DNA from: Hymenobacter profundi
Lineage (GTDB): Bacteria > Bacteroidota > Bacteroidia > Cytophagales > Hymenobacteraceae
Assembly: GCF_019334315.1 (NCBI RefSeq)
Contig: NZ_JAHWGL010000006.1
Span: 1-64,000, forward strand
DNA length: 64,000 nucleotides
Direction of reading: 5' to 3'
In this document: positions 8,031 to 16,462 of the stretch, piece after piece
How the letters are laid out: each line of letters opens with the position of its first letter
How positions within the stretch are numbered: position 1 is the stretch's first letter
Translations under genes and position numbers: made by a program
Notes under the pieces: model-generated
Told to the model about the DNA's origin: nothing
Database searches by the model: none
The model's input: only the letters and a program-made list of their open reading frames with translations

Positions 8031-11000
8031 ACACGTAAGTATCCCAGTAGACGTCCATTTTGGTGGGCTTTCCCTGAGTGTTATAGTAAATAGTTGGACC
8101 GCATTTTTCGCCGCAACGGTAGGTTTCTTCGCGCTCCGGCGTGCCGTCGGGGCGGTAGTAGCGGCTCCGGCCGTGCAGCTTATCGTGCTGATATTGCTCC
8201 TCTTCAAAAGGCTTGCCAGTGGGGTAGTACGTGGTGAGCAACCCGCTTAATACCCCATCTTTATGCTGAATTCGGCGGTACACCTGCCCGGTGCTGTAGT
8301 AGTAGGTGCGGGCGCCTTCCGTATCGCCCTGGCGGTAGGTTTCCTCGGCGGCCGTTTTGCCGTTGGCGAAGGTTGTTTTCAGGGAGCCGGTTACCGGCAC
8401 GGGCTTGTACTCGCCGGTTGGGCGGCCGTCGGGGCCGGGGCCGCGGTAGCGCACGGGTAGGCCGTTCTCGTATACTTTCTCCAGCATCAGCTCGCCCAGG
8501 CGGTTGTAGCTGAGCGTGGGGCCGTGCCGCTCGCCCCCGGCGTAGGTGGTGCGGTACTCCACTTTGCCGTCTTCAAAATACGTAAGCCACTCCCCCACCA
8601 AGTCGCCATTGTCGTAGGTGCCGGTGCTAAGCAGGGCGCCGGAGGGGTAGTACATTTTCCACGGTCCTACCCGCACGCCGTGGTGGAACTGGCCCTCGGC
8701 GGCCAGCTTGCCGTTGGGGTGGTAGGCGCGGTGGGGGCCGGCATTCTGGTCTCGGTCGCGGGTGGTGGCGTACTGCACCTGGCCCGTGGGCGTGTACCAC
8801 ACGGCCTGGCCCGTCTCGGTAAAGCAGTTGATGTCGGTTTTGAACAAAGGCTTGCCACCGAGGTAGGCCAGCGTATAGCTCTTGGTTTTGGGCGTCAGCG
8901 CCACGTGGCTCAGCACTTGCCCGGTAGAGTCGTAGGCGGTTATCTGCACCAAGCGGTCTTGTTCATACTGCTTTTCTTTGGTGAGCTGCCCGGTAGGCGC
9001 GTAGCTCTGCGACAGGCCATTCAGGTCACCGTTGAGGAAGTTGTAGGTTTCGCTCAGGCGGCCATCGGCGTAGTAGTCGTGCCACGGCCCCTGCTGCTGC
9101 CCACGCTGGTAGAAGCCGTTGCGGCGGGGCTGACCGTCCATGTAAAACGTTTCGTAGTAGCCGTCGGCCTCGTCGTTGTGGTACTGCTGGCGGGCCTGCA
9201 CCCGGCCATTCACGAAGTAGCTTTCCTCCAAACCCTCTTGCTTGCCCTGGGTGTAGTGGCGCACCTTGGAGGGGGTACCGCTGCGGTGCAGCCAGCGCCA
9301 CTCGCCTTCCATCAGGCCATCGGTGTAGGTGCCAGTCAGGCTGGGCGTACCGTCGGGGCGGAAGCCCTGGATGGTGGTTTTGCCTTTTCGGGCCACGTCG
9401 GTCTGGTTGATGGTTTTGCCGGCTTTGTCGAGGTAGGCGGTGCGCGTTACGCGGCCGTGGTCGTAGGTGAACTCCGCGAACAGTTTGCCGTCCTCGTCGA
9501 AGTCGCGGTAGGGCCCGTGCAACTCGCCCGCGTTGTCGTAGCTGATTTCGGTGCTGGGCTTGCCATCGGCGTAGAACTCGCGCCATGTGCCCGTGCGCTT
9601 GCCCTGGGCGAATGTGCCGGCGTTGTGCACTTGCCCGTTGGGGTGGTAATCGGTGTAGGCGCCGTGCAACTCGCCCTTTTCGTAGGCGCCCTTCTTCTCC
9701 AGATTTTTTTGCGGACCAAACACTTCAAAAGGACCATTCAACTTACCGTCGAGGTAGGCGTAGCGGTACTCCACGGTGCCGTCGGGGTAGTAGGCGGTTT
9801 CGGGGCCGTCCTGCTTGTCGGCTTTGTACTGCTCGCGGCGTCTTACTTTACCATCGGCATAGTAGAAAACAGCTTCCCCGTTGATGGCGCCGTTGCGGTA
9901 GGGCCGCACCTCGCGCACAATGCCGCAGTAATAATACAGTTTGGCGTCGCCCTCGGGCTCTCCATTGCGGTAGGCTCCCTCAACTGATAGCTCGCCGTTG
10001 TCGAAATATTCTTTGTACGAGCCCTCCTGCTTGCCCGCCGCGTAGTCCAGTACCTTATGCAGCTGGCCGTTGTCGTAATACTCGTGCCACGTACCTGTGC
10101 GCTCCCCATTCGGCGAAAAAGCCCCTTCCGACACTACGTAACCGGGCGCCTGCACCATCGTCCAGTCGCCGCGCAGGTGCATTTTGCCGTCTTTGCCTAC
10201 TTCGCCTTCCCCAAACCCATCGAGGCTGCCTTCACTGTCGTACCAGGCTTTCATCCGAACGGGCTTGCCCTGGCGCTGCACCACCTGGTAGGCCCGCAGC
10301 TCGTTGAGCGCGTCGGCGCTGGCGCTGCCCAGGGCTTCCACCTTTTTCTTGTTCGACTTTACCCACTGTGCCGGCTTCTTATCATCGGCTGACATAAGAA
10401 TAAGGTAGGTGAAGGCCGTGAGGTTGTCGTTCTTGCGCAGGGTAGACACCAGCGGCCCATACGTGCGCAGCCAGAAATCCGACTCGGCCGCCGCGCCGGT
10501 AGCCGCCGGAAACTTCTCTACCAGCAGCTGCAACTGCTTCACCACGTTCGCATTAAATTTCACCTTAGAGGTGTAGTCGTTGCGTAGGGCTACTTTGGAG
10601 TTCAGCAGCAAATCCAGCTCCTGAAAGGCTTCGTTTGGCACAAAGGGCTTCACGCGTTCCTTTTCCTCCACTTCCAGCGTGCCCGTTGCCAGTTGCTCCA
10701 GCGACACCAGCACACCATTGCTCTGCTCTGTATCAGGCCGAATCGCCAGGTAAGTCATCAGGCTAAGCATAGCCCGCGCTGTCTGCCCTTGCTGTGCTGC
10801 CAAACCACCCAGTAGAAAGTGACTGTTGGCGTGGGTAGGGTTCAGCTCCAGGCTACGCTGCAAGCTGGCCAGCGCCTCGGCGTAGCGGCCCTTATTTTTC
10901 TGCGTGACGCCCTGATTATACCACAGCGTTTGGCTGTACGGAAACCGGCGCAGGCCCTCGGTGTAGGCCTGCAACGCTTCGGGTATATGGTCCTGCTGCT

Positions 11001-11334
11001 CTTCTGCTTCAGCCAGGATAACGTAGGGCTCCGCATCGTTGGTGTGCAGGGCAATAGCCCGGCGGCTGACATCGGCGGCCTCTTTATACTGCTTGTTGGA
11101 GAGGTACGACAGGCTCAACTCGCCTAGTACCCGCACATAGGCCGTGTCGCTTGATGGCACGGTGCGGTATTGGGCAATGGCGCCGGCATAGTCGCCCTTG
11201 TCGTGCAGGGCTACGGCGTCGCGGAGAATTTGTGTGGAGTTGGGGAGGGTAGGCAGCGTGGTTTGTTGTGCCTGGGCCGCACTACCGGCCGCTACCAATA
11301 GGGCCACCAGGGCCGGACGGGTAAACTTACGCAT
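8017..11334 (-). CDS. Giant exported TPR plus MORN/YwqK-repeat protein
   Basis: 1105 residues. A signal peptide (1-23, ending AAQAQ) leads into TPR-like helices (about 35-200, for example HDKGDYAGAIAQYRTVP and LWYNQGVTQKNKGRYAEAL). After a helical linker (about 210-360) come roughly two dozen repeats of about 23 residues to the C-terminus, each shaped like G-W-x2-YY-x2-G-x-L-x5-Y-x2-G. This is the MORN_2 type, often named after YwqK. One stretch near the middle (about 825-870) breaks the repeat. Single-digit repeat numbers are usual, so this is an unusually long array. It is the first gene of the operon with two DUF3857 proteins. An extended beta-hairpin scaffold for protein or envelope binding is plausible; the antitoxin label attached to YwqK is not supported here, as no toxin is nearby. 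Confidence 0.85.
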   Translation of the reverse strand: MRKFTRPALVALLVAAGSAAQAQQTTLPTLPNSTQILRDAVALHDKGDYAGAIAQYRTVPSSDTAYVRVLGELSLSYLSNKQYKEAADVSRRAIALHTNDAEPYVILAEAEEQQDHIPEALQAYTEGLRRFPYSQTLWYNQGVTQKNKGRYAEALASLQRSLELNPTHANSHFLLGGLAAQQGQTARAMLSLMTYLAIRPDTEQSNGVLVSLEQLATGTLEVEEKERVKPFVPNEAFQELDLLLNSKVALRNDYTSKVKFNANVVKQLQLLVEKFPAATGAAAESDFWLRTYGPLVSTLRKNDNLTAFTYLILMSADDKKPAQWVKSNKKKVEALGSASADALNELRAYQVVQRQGKPVRMKAWYDSEGSLDGFGEGEVGKDGKMHLRGDWTMVQAPGYVVSEGAFSPNGERTGTWHEYYDNGQLHKVLDYAAGKQEGSYKEYFDNGELSVEGAYRNGEPEGDAKLYYYCGIVREVRPYRNGAINGEAVFYYADGKVRRREQYKADKQDGPETAYYPDGTVEYRYAYLDGKLNGPFEVFGPQKNLEKKGAYEKGELHGAYTDYHPNGQVHNAGTFAQGKRTGTWREFYADGKPSTEISYDNAGELHGPYRDFDEDGKLFAEFTYDHGRVTRTAYLDKAGKTINQTDVARKGKTTIQGFRPDGTPSLTGTYTDGLMEGEWRWLHRSGTPSKVRHYTQGKQEGLEESYFVNGRVQARQQYHNDEADGYYETFYMDGQPRRNGFYQRGQQQGPWHDYYADGRLSETYNFLNGDLNGLSQSYAPTGQLTKEKQYEQDRLVQITAYDSTGQVLSHVALTPKTKSYTLAYLGGKPLFKTDINCFTETGQAVWYTPTGQVQYATTRDRDQNAGPHRAYHPNGKLAAEGQFHHGVRVGPWKMYYPSGALLSTGTYDNGDLVGEWLTYFEDGKVEYRTTYAGGERHGPTLSYNRLGELMLEKVYENGLPVRYRGPGPDGRPTGEYKPVPVTGSLKTTFANGKTAAEETYRQGDTEGARTYYYSTGQVYRRIQHKDGVLSGLLTTYYPTGKPFEEEQYQHDKLHGRSRYYRPDGTPEREETYRCGEKCGPTIYYNTQGKPTKMDVYWDTYVYGSK

Positions 11335-11402
11335 TCAACTAACTGAATAGAACTATAATTACTTGATAAAGCACCAGGATCAACCCGAAGGCTATTATCA
11401 CT

Positions 11403-11427
11403 GCCACAATAATATCACTATTGTGGC
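11403..11427. promoter_or_regulatory. Palindrome upstream of the MORN-repeat operon, possible operator
   Basis: Perfect arms GCCACAATA and TATTGTGGC (9 bp) with a 7-nt spacer ATATCAC. It sits 69 nt before the start codon at 11334 and has no T-run. The size and symmetry fit a dimeric regulator site. No regulator gene is adjacent. Confidence 0.5.
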
Positions 11428-11534
11428 ATCTAACCTGAACCGTTCGTGCGTTTTAGATGAAATTTTGGGGTAGTGCATCTGCTCTGCGCATCATTAAAGC
11501 ACAGCCGCATGTACTACCTTATAGGTCACACAAA

Positions 11535-11560
11535 AAAGGCCGACTTCACAGCCGGCCTTT
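11535..11560 (-). terminator. Terminator of the sigma/anti-sigma operon
   Basis: Hairpin AAAGGCCGAC / GCCGGCCTTT with loop TTCACA, followed on the minus strand by TTTT. It lies 34 nt past the stop at 11594. Confidence 0.85.
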
Positions 11561-11593
11561 CTCTTGTTCTTAGTATTGCTATTGCACACCGCC

Positions 11594-12847
11594 TTAGCGG
11601 TTGAAGCTGACGTTGCCGTAGCGCACTTTGATGTTTACGTTGCTGGCGTTGCGGGCCTGCACCGCCCCAAAGCTACCCTGCGTATCGCTGGAGGCCTCGT
11701 TGCTTTCTTCGGAGGCTACTTTCACCATCTCCTTGTCAACCAACAGCTTGCCGTGGTCGGTATTCACATCGAAGTTGAAGCCCGCATCGGCGGCAAAATT
11801 GAGTAGGAAGGTGCTATAGCCACCGTCGAGGTTGATCTGGCGGAAGTTCTTGCCCGTGTTACGCACCTCAAAAGCCGGGCAGTACTGCACTTTCATGTCC
11901 AGCTTGTTGTCGAGCTTGTCGATGCTGAACTTGGAGAAGCCCGACGAGCCGCTGAGGCTATGCACGGTACCCAGCACTACGTCGCCGTACTTACTGTGCA
12001 CGGTCAGGTCCTGCACCGTACCCATGTCGATATCCGAATAGTTGTTGCGCAGTTCAATGGTCTTGCCCGCGTTCAGGCGCAGACGGGAGTAGCAGGCGTC
12101 GATGGTAGCGGCGCGGGCGTAGGCTACAGTGGCCTGGCCGTTGCTTACGCGCACGGCATTTTGCGCGCCGTCCAAACGGCCAGCGCGCAGTTGCCCGTAG
12201 TGCACGGCCAAGTCGGTGCTACCGGTCAGGTCACCGTTGATGCTGATTTCGCCGAAGGTGTTCTGGAGCTTCAGCGGCGTGTTTTTGGGTAGCCAGATAG
12301 TGTAGTTCACCTCGTAGATGCGGCGCTTGCTCCAGCATTCCTTAGGCATCAGTCCAAAGCGCGAGCGGGCCGACACGCCGCCCGTGGCCGGGTCGTTGGC
12401 CAACAGCTGCACCTGAATCATGTCCTGGAGCTGCTGGGCTTTCTCATCCGTCGAAGCACGCGTAATCACTTCCACATCCGTCCGGATTTCCTTGCGGCTC
12501 CATGTATTGATCTGCACGCGGCCGTAGCGAGTTTCCAGGGCGTAGGTTTTGCCCGGCACAGCAGCAAACGTGCGGCTCAGCTTGCGAGACTTTTCTACGG
12601 CAATAGCACCGGGGTCTTGTGCAGGCGTTTCACCTTGTGCCGGGGCTTCGCCTTGCACGGCAGTAGTGGTGCCTTGGGCAGGAACCGTTTGCTGGGGCGC
12701 GGCCGTAGCTGCTTCGGCCGCAGCCGGCTGCCGGTAGAACTCCCCGGTCGTTTCCGCAGTTTGGGCGTAGCTCAAAGAGGCGCCTGCGCACAAAAACGCT
12801 GTCCACAGGGTTCTACCCCAGCCTGCACGTGTAAACCAGTGGCTCAT
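11594..12847 (-). CDS. Exported beta-solenoid-like (DUF4097-type) protein
   Basis: 417 residues. A signal peptide ends at SLSYAQ (about residue 29). A low-complexity Ala/Gln/Pro/Thr stretch (about 35-80) follows, then a long repetitive beta region with motifs such as LETRYGRVQINTWSR, LKLQNTFGEISINGDLTG, VHYGQLRAGRLDG, VHSKYGDVVLGTV and VNIKVRYGNVSFN. This pattern of short YG-x-V strands fits DUF4097-like putative adhesin or solenoid proteins. It is the last gene of an operon with an ECF sigma factor and a membrane anti-sigma factor, and its ATG overlaps the anti-sigma stop by 4 nt (ATGA). Bacteroidota often place such a protein beside an ECF pair; it may be part of the sensing complex or its target. 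That role is inference. Confidence 0.75.
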   Translation of the reverse strand: MSHWFTRAGWGRTLWTAFLCAGASLSYAQTAETTGEFYRQPAAAEAATAAPQQTVPAQGTTTAVQGEAPAQGETPAQDPGAIAVEKSRKLSRTFAAVPGKTYALETRYGRVQINTWSRKEIRTDVEVITRASTDEKAQQLQDMIQVQLLANDPATGGVSARSRFGLMPKECWSKRRIYEVNYTIWLPKNTPLKLQNTFGEISINGDLTGSTDLAVHYGQLRAGRLDGAQNAVRVSNGQATVAYARAATIDACYSRLRLNAGKTIELRNNYSDIDMGTVQDLTVHSKYGDVVLGTVHSLSGSSGFSKFSIDKLDNKLDMKVQYCPAFEVRNTGKNFRQINLDGGYSTFLLNFAADAGFNFDVNTDHGKLLVDKEMVKVASEESNEASSDTQGSFGAVQARNASNVNIKVRYGNVSFNR

Positions 12848-13596
12848 TTGCGACGATGATTATCGGCTAGCGCAAAGGGTTCCTCGTACGCTTGTACCTG
12901 CTCGTGTGTACGCAATTGTTGGTTCAGAATATCCAGCCGGATTTGCAGGTTGCGGTTCATGGCGTCCAGCACCACATCGGGCTCGGGGTTGCGGTACAGC
13001 TCCACGCGTAGCTGCCGGTAGGTAGAGTCCAGCGAGGTCAGTTCCTGGCGCCAGTCGGCGTCGGGAGTGGCAATGGTGGCTGTTTCCAGTTCGTGCAAAT
13101 CAGCCTGACGCTCCTGAATCTGAGTGGCGTAGTAGGCTTCCATGCGCTGCACGGCCGTGGCTAGGCGCTGGGCCGGCGCATTAGAAGCTTCTACCGCCAT
13201 CGGCTCACCGCCCAGGTAAAGCGGCAAATCAGAGGTAGCAGCTGTTGCCGAAGAGGCACTGGCAGTTGTTGACTGGGTGGCCCAGTCGGAGCTGCTTCGG
13301 GTGGTAGTCTGCCAAAAATAGCCACTGCCGGCTAGCAGCAAAGCGGCGCAGGCAGCAGCCCAGGCATAGCGACGACGCATGGGCTGTGTTTCGGCTACAG
13401 GAATATGGGTAGAGGTAGCAACTGGTTGCGTCGGGGCATCATCTGCCACAATGCGCAAGGGAGCAGGCGCTGGAGTTGCCGGAGCATCCAGGGCTTGGTC
13501 TAAGTCGTCCCATAAGTCGGGGCGGGGCTCAAACGCGTCGAAGTCGGCGCGATGCCGCTCCACGAAAGCCTCTAATCCGTTGGGGTTCTTGTTCAT
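12844..13596 (-). CDS. Membrane anti-sigma factor-like protein
   Basis: 250 residues from the ATG at 13596 (MNKNPNGLEAF); an in-frame start 13 codons earlier adds no recognisable sequence. The N-terminal 50 residues are charged (FVERHRADFDAFEPRPDLWDDLDQAL) and are probably the cytoplasmic sigma-binding part. A single membrane helix (about 92-111, AWAAACAALLLAGSGYFW) leads to a helical, probable coiled-coil periplasmic domain. The gene is directly downstream of the ECF sigma factor and overlaps the following gene by 4 nt. There is no zinc HxxxCxxC motif, so it is not a ZAS-type factor. The call rests on gene order and topology more than on sequence. Confidence 0.7.
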   Translation of the reverse strand: MNKNPNGLEAFVERHRADFDAFEPRPDLWDDLDQALDAPATPAPAPLRIVADDAPTQPVATSTHIPVAETQPMRRRYAWAAACAALLLAGSGYFWQTTTRSSSDWATQSTTASASSATAATSDLPLYLGGEPMAVEASNAPAQRLATAVQRMEAYYATQIQERQADLHELETATIATPDADWRQELTSLDSTYRQLRVELYRNPEPDVVLDAMNRNLQIRLDILNQQLRTHEQVQAYEEPFALADNHRRK

Positions 13597-13691
13597 ACTC
13601 AATAGAGCTACACAGCCACATCTGGCCACGGTCAACTGTCCGCTGTGTATACGATGGGTGGTGGAATAACGCGTCTGGGGCCGCGGGGGTT

Positions 13692-14261
13692 TTACAATCC
13701 GTGTTGCCGGGCAAGTTCTAACAGCTTCTTACGCGCCCGGCTATACTGTGATTTGGAAGTTGATTCGGTGATGTCGAGAATACCGGCTATTTCGGCATGG
13801 TCGTAGCCTTCGAGCAGGTACAGCGAGAGTACAACCCGATACCCGTCGGGAAGTTCCTGCACGCAGCGGCGCACCACGTCGGCACGCCAGTGCAACTCCT
13901 GCGCATCGGCCTCCGAGAAGTGGCTGTCGGCGTCGCTGCCGGCCGCGTCGTGCTGCTCTCCTAAAGGCACCACTTGCAGCCGACGGTTGCGTAGGCAGTT
14001 GATACTTTTGTTGATCACGATGCGCTTCAGCCAGGAGCCAAACGACGAATCGCCCTTGTAGCTGTGCAGCTCCCGGAACGCACTCAGAAACGCCTCCTGC
14101 AACACGTCCTCGGCCTCGGCAAAGTCGCCGGTGATGCGCAAAGAAGCGTTGAACATGGCTTTCGAGTAGCGTTTATAAATCTCCGCCTGCGCACGCCGGT
14201 CGCCGAGGCGGCAGCGTTCTACAAGCGGGGCATTGATGTCGGTATACGCGAAAGCTTCCAT
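13692..14261 (-). CDS. ECF RNA polymerase sigma factor
   Basis: 189 residues. Region 2 is clear: YKRYSKAMFNASLRITGDF, EAEDVLQEAFLSAFRELHSY and GSFGSWLKRIVINKSIN-type sequence for -10 binding and melting. After an acidic, variable linker (about 100-130), region 4 follows with ELPDGYRVVLSLYLLEG and the helix-turn-helix HAEIAGILDITESTSKSQYSRARKKL. It redirects core polymerase to a small regulon. It begins a three-gene operon with its probable anti-sigma factor (95 nt downstream) and an exported beta protein. Autoregulation would be usual, but no clear promoter motif was seen upstream. Confidence 0.92.
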   Translation of the reverse strand: MEAFAYTDINAPLVERCRLGDRRAQAEIYKRYSKAMFNASLRITGDFAEAEDVLQEAFLSAFRELHSYKGDSSFGSWLKRIVINKSINCLRNRRLQVVPLGEQHDAAGSDADSHFSEADAQELHWRADVVRRCVQELPDGYRVVLSLYLLEGYDHAEIAGILDITESTSKSQYSRARKKLLELARQHGL

Positions 14262-14409
14262 GCAAAAGACGTTCAGGGTTTCGGAATCAGGTTAGCTGTC
14301 CAATATCCGAAATTCTGGGCTAAGCTGCTAGTTTCAGCGGGTAAGCAGGAGAAAGACAAGTGATTGAGGAGGAAGGTTGCAAGGGCCGACACTTTCCTTC
14401 TAACAGGCA

Positions 14410-14436
14410 AAATCCCCGCCGAATACACGACGGGGA
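14410..14436 (-). terminator. Weak terminator after the ALDH gene
   Basis: CCCCG and CGGGG arms, plus partly paired flanks, followed on the minus strand by ATTTTG. It is about 125 nt past the stop at 14562. The 14262-14561 gap otherwise holds only the repeat at 14522-14559. Confidence 0.45.
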
Positions 14437-14521
14437 GTAATGTTGTTTCCTATTCAGTATAAAATAGAGTGCGAGGGTAGGAATACTTCTCTACCACCAC
14501 TTTTCAGCTGGCTTACAAGCT

Positions 14522-14559
14522 ATTGCACCCAACCACGGGCAGCTACAAGCCGCCCCTAC
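14522..14559 (-). repeat. GTAGGGGCG-type repeat fragment
   Basis: Read on the minus strand it begins GTAGGGGCGGCTTG and continues with GCCC then GTTG, in the same order and spacing as the larger element at 33185. It begins 3 nt past the ALDH stop codon. Confidence 0.5.
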
Positions 14560-14561
14560 CC

Positions 14562-16160
14562 TTATACATCAAATCGTATGCCCTGCGCCAGGGGCAGCTC
14601 GCGGGAGTAGTTAATGGTGTTGGTCTGGCGGCGCATATACACTTTCCAGGCGTCGGAGCCGGACTCGCGGCCGCCGCCGGTGTCTTTTTCGCCGCCAAAG
14701 GCCCCCCCAATTTCAGCACCCGAGGTGCCAATGTTCACGTTGGCAATGCCGCAGTCGGAGCCGGTGGCGGCCAGGTAGGCTTCAGCTTCGCGTAGGTTGA
14801 GGGTGAAAATGCTGGACGACAGACCTTGACGCACGCCATTTTGCAGGGCAATGGCCTCCTGCACGTCGCCGCTGTACCGGATCAGGTAGAGAATCGGGGC
14901 AAAGGTTTCTTCCTGCACCGTGTGGTAGTGGTTTTCGGCCAATACCACCGCGGGGCGCACATAGGTACCGGTTTCGTAGCCGGGGCCGCTTAGCACGTCG
15001 CCGCCGGCCAGCACCGTGCCGCCTTCCTGTTGCACGCTGGCCAGAGCCTTGGTAAAGGCCTCCACGGCTGGCTTGTCGATGAGCGGACCTACCAACGTGC
15101 CATCGGCCAGGGGATGACCAATGGGTAGGTTGGGGTAGATGTTGAGCAGGCGCGCCTGCACTTCCTCAAAAATAGAGTCGTGGATGATGAGCCGGCGCGT
15201 GGTGGTGCAGCGCTGCCCAGCCGTACCTACCGCCCCAAACACCACGGCGCGCATGGCAATATCCAGATCAGCGTGCTCAGTGAGGATAATGGCGTTGTTG
15301 CCGCCCAGCTCCAGCAGCGACTTGCCCAAGCGGGCGCCCACTGCCGCGCCTACCTGCTTGCCCATGCGGGTGCTGCCCGTCGCCGACACCAGCGGAATCC
15401 GTTCGTCGGCGGCCATAGCTGCCCCTACCCCCGCATCGCCGATAATCAGGTTGAAGATGCCCTCGGGCAGGTCGTTTTCCTTGAGCACCTGTGCTACTAG
15501 ACGCTGCACGGCTACCGCCACCAGAGGCGTCTTTTCGGAGGGTTTCCAGATGCACACGTCGCCGCACACAGCGGCCAGCATGGCGTTCCAACTCCACACG
15601 GCCACCGGAAAGTTGAAGGCAGAGATGATGCCTACCACGCCCAGCGGGTGGTACTGGTCATACATGCGGTGGGCGGGGCGCTCGGAGTGCATCGTGAAGC
15701 CGTGCAACTGCCGCGAAAGACCCACAGCAAAGTCGCAGATATCAATCATTTCCTGCACTTCGCCCAAGCCTTCTTGCTCAATCTTACCCATCTCGTAGCT
15801 CACCAGCTTCCCCAGCGGCGCTTTGTACTCGCGTAGCTTGTTGCCGATTTGTCGCACCACGTCGCCGCGCTTGGGCGCAGGCACCAGGCGCCAAGCCGTG
15901 AAGGCTTCCTGAGCGGCTTTCACTACCTGCTCGTAGTCCTCGGGGGTAGCCAGCTGCACCTGCGCAATCAGTTGCCCATCGGCGGGCGAGTGGATGGCCC
16001 GCTGTGGCCCGTTGCCTACCTTGCTCCAGTAGCGGCCAGTAGAATAGGCAGCGTTTTCGGGCTGCACGCCCAGTTCCTGCAATACCGTTTGGATGCCATG
16101 CGGATCTTCGGGTGCGGGGGCCGCGCCGGTGGCGGCAGCTTCTTCGAGGGCTTGTTTCAT
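14562..16160 (-). CDS. Aldehyde dehydrogenase, ALDH7 type (L-piperidine-6-carboxylate dehydrogenase-like)
   Basis: 532 residues from the ATG at 16160; an in-frame TTG 12 codons earlier is less likely. This is a cytosolic NAD(P)-dependent aldehyde dehydrogenase. The nucleotide site is visible in AFNFPVAVWSWNAMLA and KPSEKTPL, the general base Glu284 in LLELGGNNA, and the nucleophile Cys318 in GTAGQRCTTTRR. The overall sequence, including AEIGGAFGGEKDTGGGRESG, fits the ALDH7 (antiquitin) branch, which oxidises alpha-aminoadipic semialdehyde or its cyclic form in lysine breakdown. No other lysine catabolic gene is in the window, so the substrate is inferred from the subfamily. A TAnnTTTG-type box lies 74 nt upstream. 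Confidence 0.88.
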   Translation of the reverse strand: MKQALEEAAATGAAPAPEDPHGIQTVLQELGVQPENAAYSTGRYWSKVGNGPQRAIHSPADGQLIAQVQLATPEDYEQVVKAAQEAFTAWRLVPAPKRGDVVRQIGNKLREYKAPLGKLVSYEMGKIEQEGLGEVQEMIDICDFAVGLSRQLHGFTMHSERPAHRMYDQYHPLGVVGIISAFNFPVAVWSWNAMLAAVCGDVCIWKPSEKTPLVAVAVQRLVAQVLKENDLPEGIFNLIIGDAGVGAAMAADERIPLVSATGSTRMGKQVGAAVGARLGKSLLELGGNNAIILTEHADLDIAMRAVVFGAVGTAGQRCTTTRRLIIHDSIFEEVQARLLNIYPNLPIGHPLADGTLVGPLIDKPAVEAFTKALASVQQEGGTVLAGGDVLSGPGYETGTYVRPAVVLAENHYHTVQEETFAPILYLIRYSGDVQEAIALQNGVRQGLSSSIFTLNLREAEAYLAATGSDCGIANVNIGTSGAEIGGAFGGEKDTGGGRESGSDAWKVYMRRQTNTINYSRELPLAQGIRFDV

Positions 16161-16233
16161 GTCAGAAAGGGTAGAGGTGTTGGGGTGGGAGAACAAACGC
16201 CGTTGCTTGCGCTGGACGTCTTACGTAGGATAA

Positions 16234-16241
16234 CAAAGCTA
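16234..16241 (-). promoter_or_regulatory. Putative -7 box before the ALDH gene
   Basis: Reads TAGCTTTG on the minus strand, matching TAnnTTTG, 74 nt before the ATG at 16160. No TTG is seen at the expected -33 distance, so support is partial. Confidence 0.35.
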
Positions 16242-16329
16242 ACAAACATCGGCGCGACGTAAGGCTATCTGTTAGCTTTCCTACCTGAATAGGCGATAAC
16301 AAAAGCAGGTAACACTACTTGACAATTAC

Positions 16330-16429
16330 CTGTCATTCTGCGCTTGCGAAAGCCTCTCTCACGCAAGAATAATGCTCGTAACAACGACTCGTTCTGCTGT
16401 GAGAAGGTCCTTCAAGCGCAGGATGACAG
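16330..16429. repeat. Dispersed inverted repeat, AACGA-N-TCGTT family, diverged copy
   Basis: Left arm starts CTGTCATTCTGCGCTTG and the right arm (16392-16429) is its imperfect complement ending GGATGACAG. The loop region has the core in reverse orientation (AACGACTCGTT). It lies between two minus-strand genes. Confidence 0.8.
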
Positions 16430-16462
16430 CCGACTTTTGCATCGTATCGCCCTACCCTACCC

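Noticed and set aside
8524-9987. 487-codon plus-strand reading frame opposite the MORN gene
   Set aside because: It mirrors the repeats of the minus-strand gene, is rich in Val, Gly and Ala from antisense GC-rich codons, and has no domain. The minus-strand gene has a signal peptide and clear repeats.
8017-11334. Reading the MORN/YwqK protein as an antitoxin
   Set aside because: The antitoxin name is a carry-over from one homologue. No toxin gene is adjacent and the protein is exported and giant.
11335-11593. tRNA or small RNA in the gap
   Set aside because: No cloverleaf arms or CCA-type ends seen; only the palindrome and a terminator.
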